A DNA stretch of 63,254 nucleotides, taken from NCBI RefSeq assembly GCF_000150275.1, contig NW_002060950.1, forward strand, positions 3,257,567 through 3,320,820, given 5' to 3'. The stretch's first letter is position 1. Every line of letters begins with the position of its first letter. Below the pieces are notes generated by a model that was not told the origin of the DNA, searched no databases, and was given only the letters and a program-made list of their open reading frames with translations. The position numbers and the translations under genes were made by a program. Positions 50,052 through 61,199 of the stretch are shown piece by piece. The DNA comes from Trichoplax adhaerens. Its lineage: Eukaryota > Placozoa > Uniplacotomia > Trichoplacea > Trichoplacidae.

Positions 50052-50913
50052 GTCTGATATAATTTTTCTGTTTTAATTTTTGGATTTTAGTTTATGAAAA
50101 ATATCGTAAGAGTTCATTTTTGAAATTTGAACTTTTTGTTATGAATTTGAAACTTTGGAATTTTATGACGTGACTTGAAAGTCACATTAGGAAAGTTTAG
50201 TTAGAAAAATAGAAAACAAGGTGTAAATTGGTAGAGGTTGTGTTGATTGTTAAGTAGTTAGTATGTTATTTTTATGACTAAATCTTGATGTTTAAAGGTT
50301 GATTTTTAGACTTTTATAGTGTATTAATGATAGAAATTATGTTAGAAGTGAAGTTTGATGTATTATTATAGTTAGTGTTAGTTTTATAGTGTTTTGTAAG
50401 GGAATCCTAGGGTAAATTGTGTCTGAACTTTAAATGATTTTTGTTTTCTTAACTGGTGCAAAGTAGTTTTCTAAACGAATCTTGAGAGCGATTGGTTAGC
50501 AATTGTTTAGTTTTAAATACCTCTGACGGCTCTAAGAAGCCTATATATGATAGTGCAATTAGAAAATTTAGAGAGAGAGTAGAAGAAGATTTATTTGAAG
50601 AACTTATTGAATTTAAAGGCCTTCGGGGTCGAATTGTCGTAAGTTAAAAACGTTCTTCTTTTTGAAAGGTTGTTTGGTCGTTGACAGTTTTTAAGTCTGT
50701 CACTTATTTTATTAATACTTAAAGCTAAGTATTTGTAAGGTTGTTCGGTTTATACTTCTCTCCATTTTGTTTTGTAATAAATTGTTGTTCGATTATTTCC
50801 CCAAATTTTATTTGGTGTCAAAGTTTTGCTAAGTCGACCGGAGTGCAACGAAAGTAGAATGAAAGCTTGTTAAAGTTTTGTAGCTTGATCTCTACACTTT
50901 TCATTTCATTACA

Positions 50914-51865
50914 CATTATTATCATTTAATTTTACTTATGATACATTTGATTAGGTGTATAAACTGCTAAATGTATAACTTACTGGCATATTAGTAAGCT
51001 TTTCACGTTAGCACAATTTATAAAAGTGCTATTATTTATTAAAGATATGTTTGATTAAGGGTATAAACTGATAATTACAATAATGTACTGATGTTGTAAT
51101 TAATTTTGTCTGAATGAGCTATTTATGATTACAAAATTTAAAAATGCGTTGATATATTATTGGAAAATAGATTGCTGTTGTAGTATCACGTTTGTGAGAT
51201 CGAGTACAAATAATAGGTGGTTTTGAAAGCATATAAATCCTAAGGTGACGTAATGTAGATATGAGGAATGAATAAGACAGAAGCTCTTTTATTAAGAACC
51301 CTCGACTTATCTATTAAATTCACCTTAAGTAAATGATCATCTTCTTGATGGTCACAGAAGCGTAGTGTTAAATACTAGTTAATCAGCGTAGTAATTAGCA
51401 GGAAATCATCCATTAAAGATATATTTTAGTGATAAAGACACATGGAGAGATAGAGAAGACCTCTTCTCTATCTATGGAGATATTTCTAGGTTTCCTTCCA
51501 TCTCAAACTATTTAGTAAGATTAGTTCTCCTAAACAACTATCAATTTCTTCCTTAAGCTACACAGAAGAAACGTCACAGGCCATCTTCTTACGCGAGAAC
51601 GATAATATAACATATTTTTTTATCGTAATAAGTAACCGCTTTAATAACTTCTATATTCGCGTGCAGCTACAGAGTATACTCGTATACATAGATATTAATT
51701 CTAATAAATGATATTGGCTGTTCTATATTCTTAGATCTAAATCTGTATAAATGTTTGTTCTACTTTAAAATGTGTTAGAGCTTGTATAATACGAGGTAGC
51801 TATGATCAGAACACGATCTGTCATTTGAACTCTCTTACAATTTAAGAATCTAATAAATTCACTAG
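50914..51865. other. Intergenic, small direct repeat
   Basis: No gene was recognised. Two similar stretches about 104 bp apart (tttgattaggtgtataaactg near 50947 and tttgattaagggtataaactg near 51051) are a diverged direct repeat. Confidence 0.35.
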
Positions 51866-52450
51866 CCTCTACTGGAAAATAAATTAGTTTTCACAACCTA
51901 TAGTAAACTACAAGCCATCAACTACATACCGACCACAACAACGTATCTGTACCTAAATGAACTTCCGCATTACAAACGAGGTTACGAAATGTTGGTGAGA
52001 GCGGCGGGATTCTCATTTACCAAGATAGGGCCAGAACCGGAGAAAAGCTTGTATCTCAACCGAAACTAAAATGATAAGTAAACAATTACCGTTCACAAGC
52101 ACACCTACCGATGATGTTGAGGCTGCACGGCTCAAACAATTACACTAACTCTTAGAAGATCCATGAGAGTTGTTGACAATCTATTAATGTATAGAATACA
52201 AAACGCTCCACTCATGTCTGTTTCAAAGGTATTCCAGATAGAGCAGATAAACCAGATACTGTTCCTTATTACATAGTTCAGGGCGTGATATATGTAGGTC
52301 AAAAATCGCGGGACTTTGCAGCAAAAGTGATGTTGTCGCACAAAAATAGGTAATCCTTTCGTCTATTAAAGTAACCATTTTAATGCTTATTGTAGTTCCC
52401 GTAAAAATCAAATTTGTACCACCTATTAAGGCATTATTGTCTGCAGACAA
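51866..52450. other. G+C-richer patch with unassigned ORFs
   Basis: Bases 51961-52140 are about 45% G+C by count, against roughly 30% around them. A + strand frame is open from 51866 to a stop at 52067-52069 (67 codons, no ATG near its start) and contains RGYEMLVRAAGFSFTKIGPE. On the - strand an ORF runs from 52450 to 52223 (75 codons), and a second frame continues to 52132. I recognise none of these. The patch could be an exon or gene fragment, or debris of a mobile element. Confidence 0.3.
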
Positions 52451-53069
52451 AACTAGTAGCTGACAATCTAAGCAGCCCTACCAATTAAAAATAACAGAAA
52501 GATCTGTTACTTGATGCCTTTCCTATAAATCTAATCCTTTTGTTATTAATTTACTATTATTATAAGTGTAATAGTAAAGATTCATTTATTTTTTAAATTT
52601 AGTCACGTATACCGCATTCCTCAATCCGTAAGAACGATGATGATATATAAATACATATTGTAATTACCTTTTAAATCTGTGCTAATTGTCCATTTAAGTA
52701 ATTTTCTATCAATATACAGTATAGTAGACAATTAATAAAGCAATTTAAATATATTCTAAATCGATATTCAATTGTTTATTATTTGGCTTGAATTTCTGTC
52801 ATACATAGAAAACTGGTCCTTACGCTACCTTTCAGATACATCCAAGATGGCATCTACTTCATAATTTTATTTAAACTTTCTCGTGAGCTCAGTAAGAAAC
52901 TTACTTGGTAAATAAATTAATCGATAAAAAATGAATCATTAAATACTCACTATAATAGATTGGATGAAATATATACTAAATTTATCCTTTCTTAAATCTG
53001 AAATCTTTAATTTTTTAGCTATATAACATTTATTAGATCAAGTCCAAAATTCTTCAAACTTTATTGACT

Positions 53070-54166
53070 ATGAATACAAACTATTCTATACCGTGCTTTG
53101 CCAACAACTGCCGAAATTTTGGCAATGCTACAGCTATTATCAGACCACAAACATTTTCTTCTTTAAACCTTTTAGTAATCGTAACCGGAATCGTAGGAAT
53201 TATTCTTAATACAATACTTCTTATAGGTTTCTATACTAAAAGATCTTTCCATAAACCGACATATTGCCTACTTGCCAATCTAGCAATTTGCGACGTGTTA
53301 TTAGGCCTAGCAAGTCTATCTAATTTTGCTATCATTTCGCTAGCATCAAGAGCAAGAATACCAGCAAATATCTTTCTAGTGATTTGTAAGCTTTTTTCAG
53401 TATTCCCAGTCCACTTATCTTATACTGCTTCAATACAAACATTAACTATGATCAGCAGTGAGCGATATCTTGCAATTTTTCGACCTAATTCTGAATTAAC
53501 TCGTAGAAAAGCTATAATATTATGCCTCATAGCGTGGATCATTTCCCTATGTATTAGCTTCCCATTTATTATTACAACGTCTATTACTACTGGAAGACTA
53601 TTCACGCGATGTATTGCCTTTAAAAGCTATACAAGTTGGACAAGCATCATTTATGTTATACTATTTGTCGGTCACTTTGTTCTACCAGCTGTCATAATCA
53701 CCACATTATAGTCGTTGATATTGCGTCGATTAAGCGAAGCTGTCCAAGGACATTCAGAGTCGAGCAGTAGTAAAAAGTTGAAGCGCAAAACTATCTACAT
53801 GTTACTAACCACAACGACTTTATTTTTTTTATTTCTACACCATGGGCATTATCGTTGGCTATTATAACAATAACTGGAACATTAGGATCTGATATATCAA
53901 AAGATCCCAAGCAGCCTTTTGCTGCGAAAATTGTATAATCCCGTAGATACATTTTGCTATTTACTACAGTTTACAATCCAATAGTTTATTGCATTTTCAA
54001 TAAGCATATACGACAGCTGTACATTTCTTGCTGTTTTAAATTTTTAAAAAAGCTTCCATTTCACCCAGTTCTCAATCAAGAAGTGACAACTGCCATATCA
54101 ATGTTCCAGATTTATCTGCAACACCGGATCAAAATCGTATCAAGGATGATATTTCGAATTCGGTAA
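53070..54166 (+). pseudogene. Broken class A GPCR, group II (receptor 8)
   Basis: A near-complete receptor, very like receptor 9 (shared NNCRNF N-terminus, GFYTK loop, PTYCLLANLA TM2). The ATG at 53070 opens 213 codons with N-terminal Cys pair, D in TM2, C before TM3, ERY, W and P of TM4, ending at TAG 53709-53711 in TM5, where receptor 9 has a Tyr codon in TLYSLIL. Beyond the stop the frame continues through the third loop (SKKLKRKTIYML), then shifts in a T-run near 53820-53831 within TM6 just before the Pro-Trp. TM7 (TTVYNPIVYCIFN) and the post-TM7 double Cys are recovered in another frame after a further stop near 53936. Three or more lesions make it a pseudogene, though recent by its preservation. 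A truncated five-helix product is conceivable but unsupported. Confidence 0.88.
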
Positions 54167-55667
54167 TGAATAAAGTCGGATAAAAATCAAACTCAGTCGA
54201 AGCCGATCTACGTATTATCTATAGGTTATAAAGTTGCGGATTTAGTGCCAAATATAATATCAGTAGAGCAATTAGCCTTGGATTAATCATGAAACACCCG
54301 CATTGCTAGAAATAGGGAAAGTAAACGTATAAAGACTCAGCAGCAAAGACCAGTGTTTGCACTAAAGTTTCATTGCTTTGGGTTTTAACCGGATCTTAAT
54401 CTTCTAATCGTGTCTAGTCTTCAAGGACATACGCTCCAGTATTCGTACTAGGTGTAGCACCTAATGATTGAGCTAACAGAGCTAATATAATACGTTAGTT
54501 AAATCTACAACTAAAATGACTATTCTATTATCTTTATCTTTCTTCCTTAGTATACGGTACTGCTATATAATCTAACAAAATTAACTCTCATTTGAAAATT
54601 TATTACTGCAATTCGACTCTTATTCAGTTATTAGTCCATTTCTTAGTACTTATTCGTACTACTAATTCTTCATTAAAACTCACGGATATCTAATTAATCG
54701 CGCTATTAATTGTTTAGCTTATAATTCAATCTTATCAAAATAACACGAAAGTAGAATAAAATAACTTCAATAAGTTTCAAGTTTCAAGTATTTCGTGTAC
54801 TTATTTGTTATTTTAATTAAATTATAGTTTAAGCGTTATTTGCTATTTAGTATTCTTTTTCAATTCTAAGCTAACATTACGGGATAATAGCGCGGGTCAT
54901 TTTTTTCTTATGTTCTTTACAGTAGTGCTTAGTAATTATGTAGCAGATTTCCTACAATTTTAGCGATTCATATCATGCATTCCCATTGTAACAGGTTCAT
55001 AAATTAAAAATTACGATGCGTAAATTATAGAAATATTGCATCGTTTAACTTTCACGTTACAACAGTTAATAAACTTGTTTAAACTCGATCAATATCTGTT
55101 ATCTTTCTTATATGTTAAATAGTACCGTGATAAAGGAGAACATAGATGCAATAATTTGACTTGCCGTAAACAATTTTTAATCTTGTCTTAGTAAAATACG
55201 ATAATATCATCTACCACATTCAAGTCATAAGTCTGTAAAGATTTCAGCTAATTACAGAAGTTATGAGTAATGATGAGTTATACAAACGGTAAATACTTGA
55301 AGAGTACATAGGACCTCGGACTAGTTATTTTACTATAGTTGCAAATCTTGATTGATACTATTTAATAGTAAAGGTGGTTTATAAGTCAGAGAAAAAAAGG
55401 TATTTGACATTTACTGCTAGCTACGATGCGTTAAAACTTGTGACATTCGTCCTATTATCGTTTGAACATTGCCATCAATTTATGAGATTGTTTTGATTCT
55501 TTGCTTTAATATGAAGATTTGCCCATCTATTGGTTCAACCCGCTACGTAGCCATTTTATCTGATCCATGTCTTAACTGAATTAAGATACCGATAACCTTA
55601 AGAGAAGTCAAAAGTGAAATATTTATTTGAGCTGCGATTCATCGGTAGCTATTAACTTGAAAGATAC
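54167..55667. other. Intergenic spacer
   Basis: No gene or repeat was recognised. Confidence 0.4.
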
Positions 55668-56160
55668 CGTTACAGTGGTATACACTATAACATTGAGATT
55701 GGAGCAGAAATATCTATTGCATGTTAGGATAATTTAGGAAATCGAGAATAATCTTCTTACAATTCAAATCACTATAATTGTAACTTACTTATGTTACAGT
55801 AGATTGTAGATTATCGTGGAACTATTGCGTGATAGGACATGTTGTAATTTGACTATTTTGTATTAGTCATTAGATGTCTATGTTCGCAAATACTTTTGTC
55901 TTCATTAGGTAGAGGTAGGTAAAATTAGCTTTTGATTCATTAGAAGCTTTCAACGTTAACATTACTAACTAGGATATCTAAACTATTGTAAAAGAGTACA
56001 TAAAATGCGGTGTATCGTATAACAAGTTTAGTTCTTAAGATTAGTGTTTTACGTAAAATACGATGATGCTAAGTCTTTGTGTGTTCTACTAGTATAAGAA
56101 AAGTGTTCTTGATAAAGTAGATATTGCAACCTGACATGTGGTTCAACCTTCACCTTATTC
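55668..56160 (+). mobile_element. Old, truncated LTR family A copy
   Basis: It aligns with LTR-A read forward: gttacagtg...gcagaaatatctat...gttaggataattt at the left, then attagtcattagatgtc, acgtaaaatacga and tgtggttcaa toward the right. It has internal deletions, lacks the terminal ~70 bases and has no target duplication. It is clearly older than the other four copies. Confidence 0.6.
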
Positions 56161-57963
56161 AGAATTTAAAAAATTAGAAATATCAGAATGTTAGAATACT
56201 TTACGCTTTAACTGAAATATTCATAGTTTTAAAATTTACTCGATTATTATATCAAGAAAGTAACTTCACTATTTTAATATATGCTTATTTTAGGTACGAT
56301 TTTTCATTACTTGGTTTGAACTTCTTTGAGAATACAGACAATTAGTTTTAATCATCTTATTATTAGCTAAGCATAAGAATCGACAAGAATTATGTAACAA
56401 TTGATTTTAAATAACAATACTAATAAAGCATTGACTATTAAATCAAGTATTGCAGTTGAGGATATTGCTATAATAGCTATGACTAAAGATATTCGAACAG
56501 TGAGGTAACATCATAACAGTGTCATAAACTAAACATTTATTGGAAATGCTATTCTATAGTAGACATCGCTTCGAAAGATAACATGAAAAAGAATCTTGCT
56601 TTTTTTACGATTAAAAAAATTGCTTTATAAGTCTAAGTAAGTAATCTAGGAATTCAGACGTAATTTAATGCTTAAACTATTTGTTCATTTCCTACTCGAG
56701 ACTTTTAAAGTAAAAGGCAATACCTAGGCATAACGAATATTTATAAGCTCATTATAATTACATTAATTTATAACTCCTTTCGTAGCACTATTTTTCACAG
56801 GCAATAAAATAAAATAGCGCTCTTAAGATTTCTATTACTCTAAGGCCTGTATATCGAGTACAATTAAATATTAGATGATATGCTGTGACCGTTCAGTATT
56901 TTTAAGATATTGCTTGTGAACTATTTCATCCGCAGATGCGGGAAGTTCTCGAGGTACTCCGACTAATGTACTGATTGGACTACTTCCATACAAATAATCA
57001 ATACCTGGCCGATATTTGTTAGTTCTAGGTTACTCTTTATTTGATACCAAGTAAATGATCCAAAACGACGTTGAATATTATTTGACCTTACGGTCTAACT
57101 GAAACAATATAGATCACGATGAATCTCACTAATAAACGTAACTAAATCAAACAGCGCACACAATGGTGCTTAGACTTCTCAAACAATTATAATTGCTTAC
57201 AAATGTCAGTAACTGGAATATACTAACTGCAACTCCGATGAGTTGACAGACTAGGATCGAATGATCAATTGCCTCATTGCTAGAAAAATGAACTTAGAGT
57301 ATGTAACCTTTAATTTTTCATGCAAAATAGGAAGATCTTGCGCATTTCTGTATCTTACCAAATTTTTCAGTACTAAACAATCTAAACAGTGCAATTTCAA
57401 AATAATAAGGTAAGTGTCCAGTTATAAGAGATTTTAATAAAATGCCTTTTATGTCAATATTGTCATTGCTATTCATTAAATTCTTTATGCTAAGGATGAA
57501 TCTTTACTTAATTTAGAATTTACGAGAATGATAATTATTATATTCTTGTAGTACTTGACAAACTTAATTATATGAATATAATTTTAGCACTTATGCTATT
57601 GTTGTATTAAAAAAATAAATTCACTATATCAATATATACCTAGACAACATTCAAGTTTCCATCATCTCATTTGAATTTCTATCAGAAGGCGGATATTTGA
57701 TTTTAATTAATACTAGCTGTCAATGTGGACAAGATAGAAAGATACCATAACAGACAGTCACAACTCTTAATGAAAATTTCCTCCTAAAAATTTGTTTTCT
57801 TTAAAGGTATAGGCAAAGTCGTTTTCAGTGTAAGATTTAATTAATATTGAAATAAGATTGTGTAGGTAAATATTAATTCTCATTATTGCAAAACTTAATC
57901 TTTAATTTTAAGTTCTAAACAATATACATATTTGGCCTAATCAAAAAAATTTCATCTTCTACC
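56161..57963. other. Intergenic spacer before receptor 9
   Basis: 1.8 kb with no supported gene. A possible short LTR at 56967-57248 was considered and rejected. Confidence 0.4.
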
Positions 57964-59181
57964 ATGAATGCAAGTAAATTAGCATCGTGCATTGGCAACA
58001 ATTGCCGAAATTTCAGCAATGCTACAGATAATATCAGACAGAGACCAGCCAACCCGATACAACTCTTATTAACCATAGCTGGATGCATGGGAATTATTCC
58101 TAATATAATACTTGTTATAGGTTTCTATACTAAGAAATCTTTCAAAAAGCCAACATATTGCCTGCTTGCCAACCTAGCAGTTTCTGATATGATATTGAGC
58201 CTAGGAAGTCTATCTAATGTTATCGTCAACTCGCTTGAAGCAAGGTTTAGAATACCATTAAATATCTATCTTGCACTCTGCAAAATTTTTGCAATATTTC
58301 CACTGTATTTATCTTACAGTGCGTCTATACAAACATTAATTATGATCAGTAATGAGCGATATCTTGCAATTTTTCGGCCTACTTCTGAATTAACCCGTAA
58401 AAAAGCTAATTTCCTATGCCTCATAGCATGGATTATTTCTTTATCTATTTCTTTCCCATTTATTATCACAACATCTGTCACGAACGTAATACCAAAACAA
58501 TGTGTTGCCTTTGAAAAATTTACTAATTGGACCGCCATCATTTTTGTTGTAATATTTATCTTCCAGTTTGCTCTACCGACCGTAGTCATTATTACATTAT
58601 ATTCATTAATATTGCATCGATTAAGGAAAACAGTCCAGGGACAAACTGACTCTAGCAAAAGCAAAAAGTTAAAACGGAGAACTATCTATATGTTGTTAAC
58701 AACAACGATTATATTTTTAGCCTTTTCTACACCATGGGCTATATCACTGGCTATCATGGCAATAACAAGATCATTACCAGCTAAGATAGTGGTGGATCCT
58801 AACTATCCAATAGCTGGAGGAATTGTACGAATCAGTCGATTTGTGGTACCATTTACTGCGATTTATAATCCAATCATTTATTGCATTTTCAATAAGCATA
58901 TCCGACAATTGTACTTTTCTTGCTGTTTCAATTTCATCAAAAATTCAGCTGTTGTACCTAGCGTCTATACAAACAGTGATAATGGTCAGATCGACACTGT
59001 CAATTCCACTGCAGCTGCCAATTCAAATACGATCATAGTTTCTAATACAGCCGCAGGCATAGTTGCAAATTCAACTACAACAGAATTTGCTGATTTAAAT
59101 ACAACTGCAACAGCTGATTTAAATTCAACTGTAGTACAAAAGTATATATCGAAAGATAATGAGGCAATGTCAACCGATTAA
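57964..59181 (+). CDS. Class A GPCR, group II, receptor 9, long tail
   Basis: An intact intronless 405-residue receptor, the longest in the array. The N-terminus has C9...C14-R-N and sequons at N2, N16 and N19. Landmarks are N47 (TM1), D75 (NLAVSD), C106, E131-R132-Y133, W156 and P165, C180, P205 and Y213, P257-W258 (FSTPW) and N302-P303-x2-Y306. TM3 has YLSYSAS where the others have YWSY. After the double Cys at 320-321 comes an 84-residue cytoplasmic tail. It is rich in Ala, Asn, Ser and Thr, contains the near-repeat ADLNTTA/ADLNSTV and is acidic at the end. That tail is far longer than in receptors 1-7 and offers many phosphorylation sites. The broken receptor 8, 4.9 kb upstream, is its nearest relative. 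Ligand unknown. Confidence 0.93.
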   Translation: MNASKLASCIGNNCRNFSNATDNIRQRPANPIQLLLTIAGCMGIIPNIILVIGFYTKKSFKKPTYCLLANLAVSDMILSLGSLSNVIVNSLEARFRIPLNIYLALCKIFAIFPLYLSYSASIQTLIMISNERYLAIFRPTSELTRKKANFLCLIAWIISLSISFPFIITTSVTNVIPKQCVAFEKFTNWTAIIFVVIFIFQFALPTVVIITLYSLILHRLRKTVQGQTDSSKSKKLKRRTIYMLLTTTIIFLAFSTPWAISLAIMAITRSLPAKIVVDPNYPIAGGIVRISRFVVPFTAIYNPIIYCIFNKHIRQLYFSCCFNFIKNSAVVPSVYTNSDNGQIDTVNSTAAANSNTIIVSNTAAGIVANSTTTEFADLNTTATADLNSTVVQKYISKDNEAMSTD

Positions 59182-59734
59182 GAAGTATAAAATTCTAAAC
59201 TTCATTAAAGCCGCTTAGAGTAATGATTCTTTATCTTATTCTTTATAGAATTGATAGTTTAACTCCATTTGATTAATGTCTTGAAGCTATTTACAGCATT
59301 CGTATTATTTCAACTAGTAATAAGATGTGGCAGGCTAAAATTACGGTTTAGTCACGATAATAATAGTTTAATAGCCTTATGTTCATTAGACTATCGTATT
59401 TTAACTGATTTGACTTTGTAGTTGAGAATAATTGAACTTCTAAACATAATATTTGACTGCTTTTCATATTCATTAGATGATTATGGATTATTAAAATAGC
59501 CATAACCTAAAATGAAAATTTATTGCCTTAAAATTACTTTAAGCAATAACCTTTTTCAATTTTAAGCGTAGGAACGTGTCACTTCACTAATCTTTATTAG
59601 TAATTTAAAAAATTAATGTACCGTAAAAATATTTCAATTTTTAATTGATCATTGATACATTAAATAAGAGCAGGAACAAATACTATTGAGTTTTTAATAA
59701 GCATTGTTGGTGGCATAAATCACGTTGCTAATTA
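59182..59734. other. Intergenic spacer
   Basis: Nothing was recognised between receptor 9 and the LTR-C target duplication. Confidence 0.4.
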
Positions 59735-59739
59735 TACTT

Positions 59740-60291
59740 TGTAATGTAACTTAGTATTGTGATTGTAGACTGTTAGCCATATGGAGTATAATGTACGGTA
59801 GATATTTATCGTAAGAGATATTTGGTAGCTATAACTATAGACTGTAGTGGTAGAGACTCTATGCTAGAATACAGATGACTATATACAGTAAGCTGTTGAG
59901 TTACTAATAAGGCTATAGGTAAAAATAGAACTGTAAATCGTATATTAGGATATGGTTAATTCATTGTACTTTGGCTGGTGTGAATAATGTCTACGTAAGT
60001 ACTGTAGTCGTATCCATATTGGATTAATGATGGTCCGCAGCAGAATAGTCTTACCAAGAATAATTTAACTATGTGTAAAATAAGGTAAAAGGTTGCCATG
60101 CGGATTGTAGCTGCGAATGCTACGAAAAGTATAAAAGCATGCAACTTTAGATTATTCTGTTAGTTCGTTCTAGAAGTCTTTAGCAGTAGTATTCGGCTAA
60201 AGCAAAGCTGTGTGTAGTTAATCTTTGTATAAGATTCAATAAAGCCCTTATTTTTCTAAAATTTGGAATTTCGTGATTGGTATATATCACA
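59740..60291 (+). mobile_element. Solo LTR, family C, copy 2
   Basis: 552 bp with ends TGTAATGTAACTTAG and GTATATATCACA, and a perfect duplication tactt (59735-59739 and 60292-60296). It carries the same TATAAA and AATAAA placement and the same orientation as copy 1, and is about 97% identical to it by eye. Confidence 0.88.
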
Positions 60292-60296
60292 TACTT

Positions 60297-61199
60297 TAAA
60301 TTAACTGAAATTCCGCATTTTATTGATGCATTCTATCTGATCTGGCAAGCATAATTGTGAGAGCAGAACTTAATTATTCCATGAATTACTTAAATAGAAA
60401 TAAATTTGAATAGCCTGAAGGTAAATAACATAACATGTGCAGAGATTATTTACTCAGCTCTTAAAATAAGATAATAAGCGTAGTAAGCGAATCGCGGCGA
60501 GCAGATAAGAAATATTGAATAACTGGATTTGTATCTTCTAATAATAATTAAGAAACTCATGATCCTACAATCGACATTTTTTGCATTGTAATACCGACAA
60601 TACGAGAAGAAGTCGAAATATGAGCATTGTTGGAATGTTATGTTTGCATAATAATTAAAATTAAATGGATTACTAACAGTAATCCTAAATATGATTAAAG
60701 TTGAATACCGTATTCTATAACACGGAAGCCGTAATATATTATTAGCTTGGTATAAATTACTATAATTTATAGTAACTTAATGATATATTGCAAAGACTTC
60801 TATTCGTTGATTTAACTTGTAGAGCATTCTATTACCTATAATTCAAGAAGTACAATTAACAATGGAGGAAAGTTATAAAACTGAATATATTTTCAATGCA
60901 TAACAACGAATAATTCGATTAAGAATTGTAAAGGTAAATTCTTATCCTCTTTGATTACAATATGAACTCTAGTATCGTACATCAGCTGATATTATTTATT
61001 CGATGTTCGATACAGCAATTTCTTTTGAAATATATTTTAATTAGATTGTATATTCCTCATTGAATAACGTATTTTCCTACTAGCTTTTCCAATCATTCAA
61101 CTAAGATATACTTTAAAATTAATTCACAGAGATCTCCTCTAGTATGGATCCTTATCTTCAATTAAGCCACCTCATCCGATAAGCAATAATTTTCTTCCC
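60297..61199. other. Intergenic, nothing recognised
   Basis: A+T-rich sequence without gene or repeat signal that I could define. Confidence 0.4.

Larger units (their letters stand above)
48567..50913 (+). mobile_element. Solo LTR, family D, copy 2, with two LTRs inside
   Basis: It begins TGTCGCGGTACG and ends TTTCATTTCATTACA. It matches the reverse of 33746-35193 on both sides of an inserted LTR-A (49232-49862) and an inserted short LTR-E (49898-50051). The 3' part has an ATATATGATAG promoter-like box (near 50545), AATAAA near 50776 and then U5, so the LTR runs forward. Between the two inserts a ~30-bp stretch (gtccgatataattttcctg) is repeated as gtctgatataatttttctg after the second insert, whereas copy 1 has it once. 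No outer target duplication was found. Confidence 0.6.

Noticed and set aside
53064-53069. TTG start for receptor 8 two codons before the ATG
   Set aside because: Animal genes start at ATG, and the ATG at 53070 aligns with the start of receptor 9.
56967-57248. Possible short LTR with gactaa/gactag flanks
   Set aside because: The repeated words are not at the same offset from the TG and CA ends, and there is no second copy or promoter layout.
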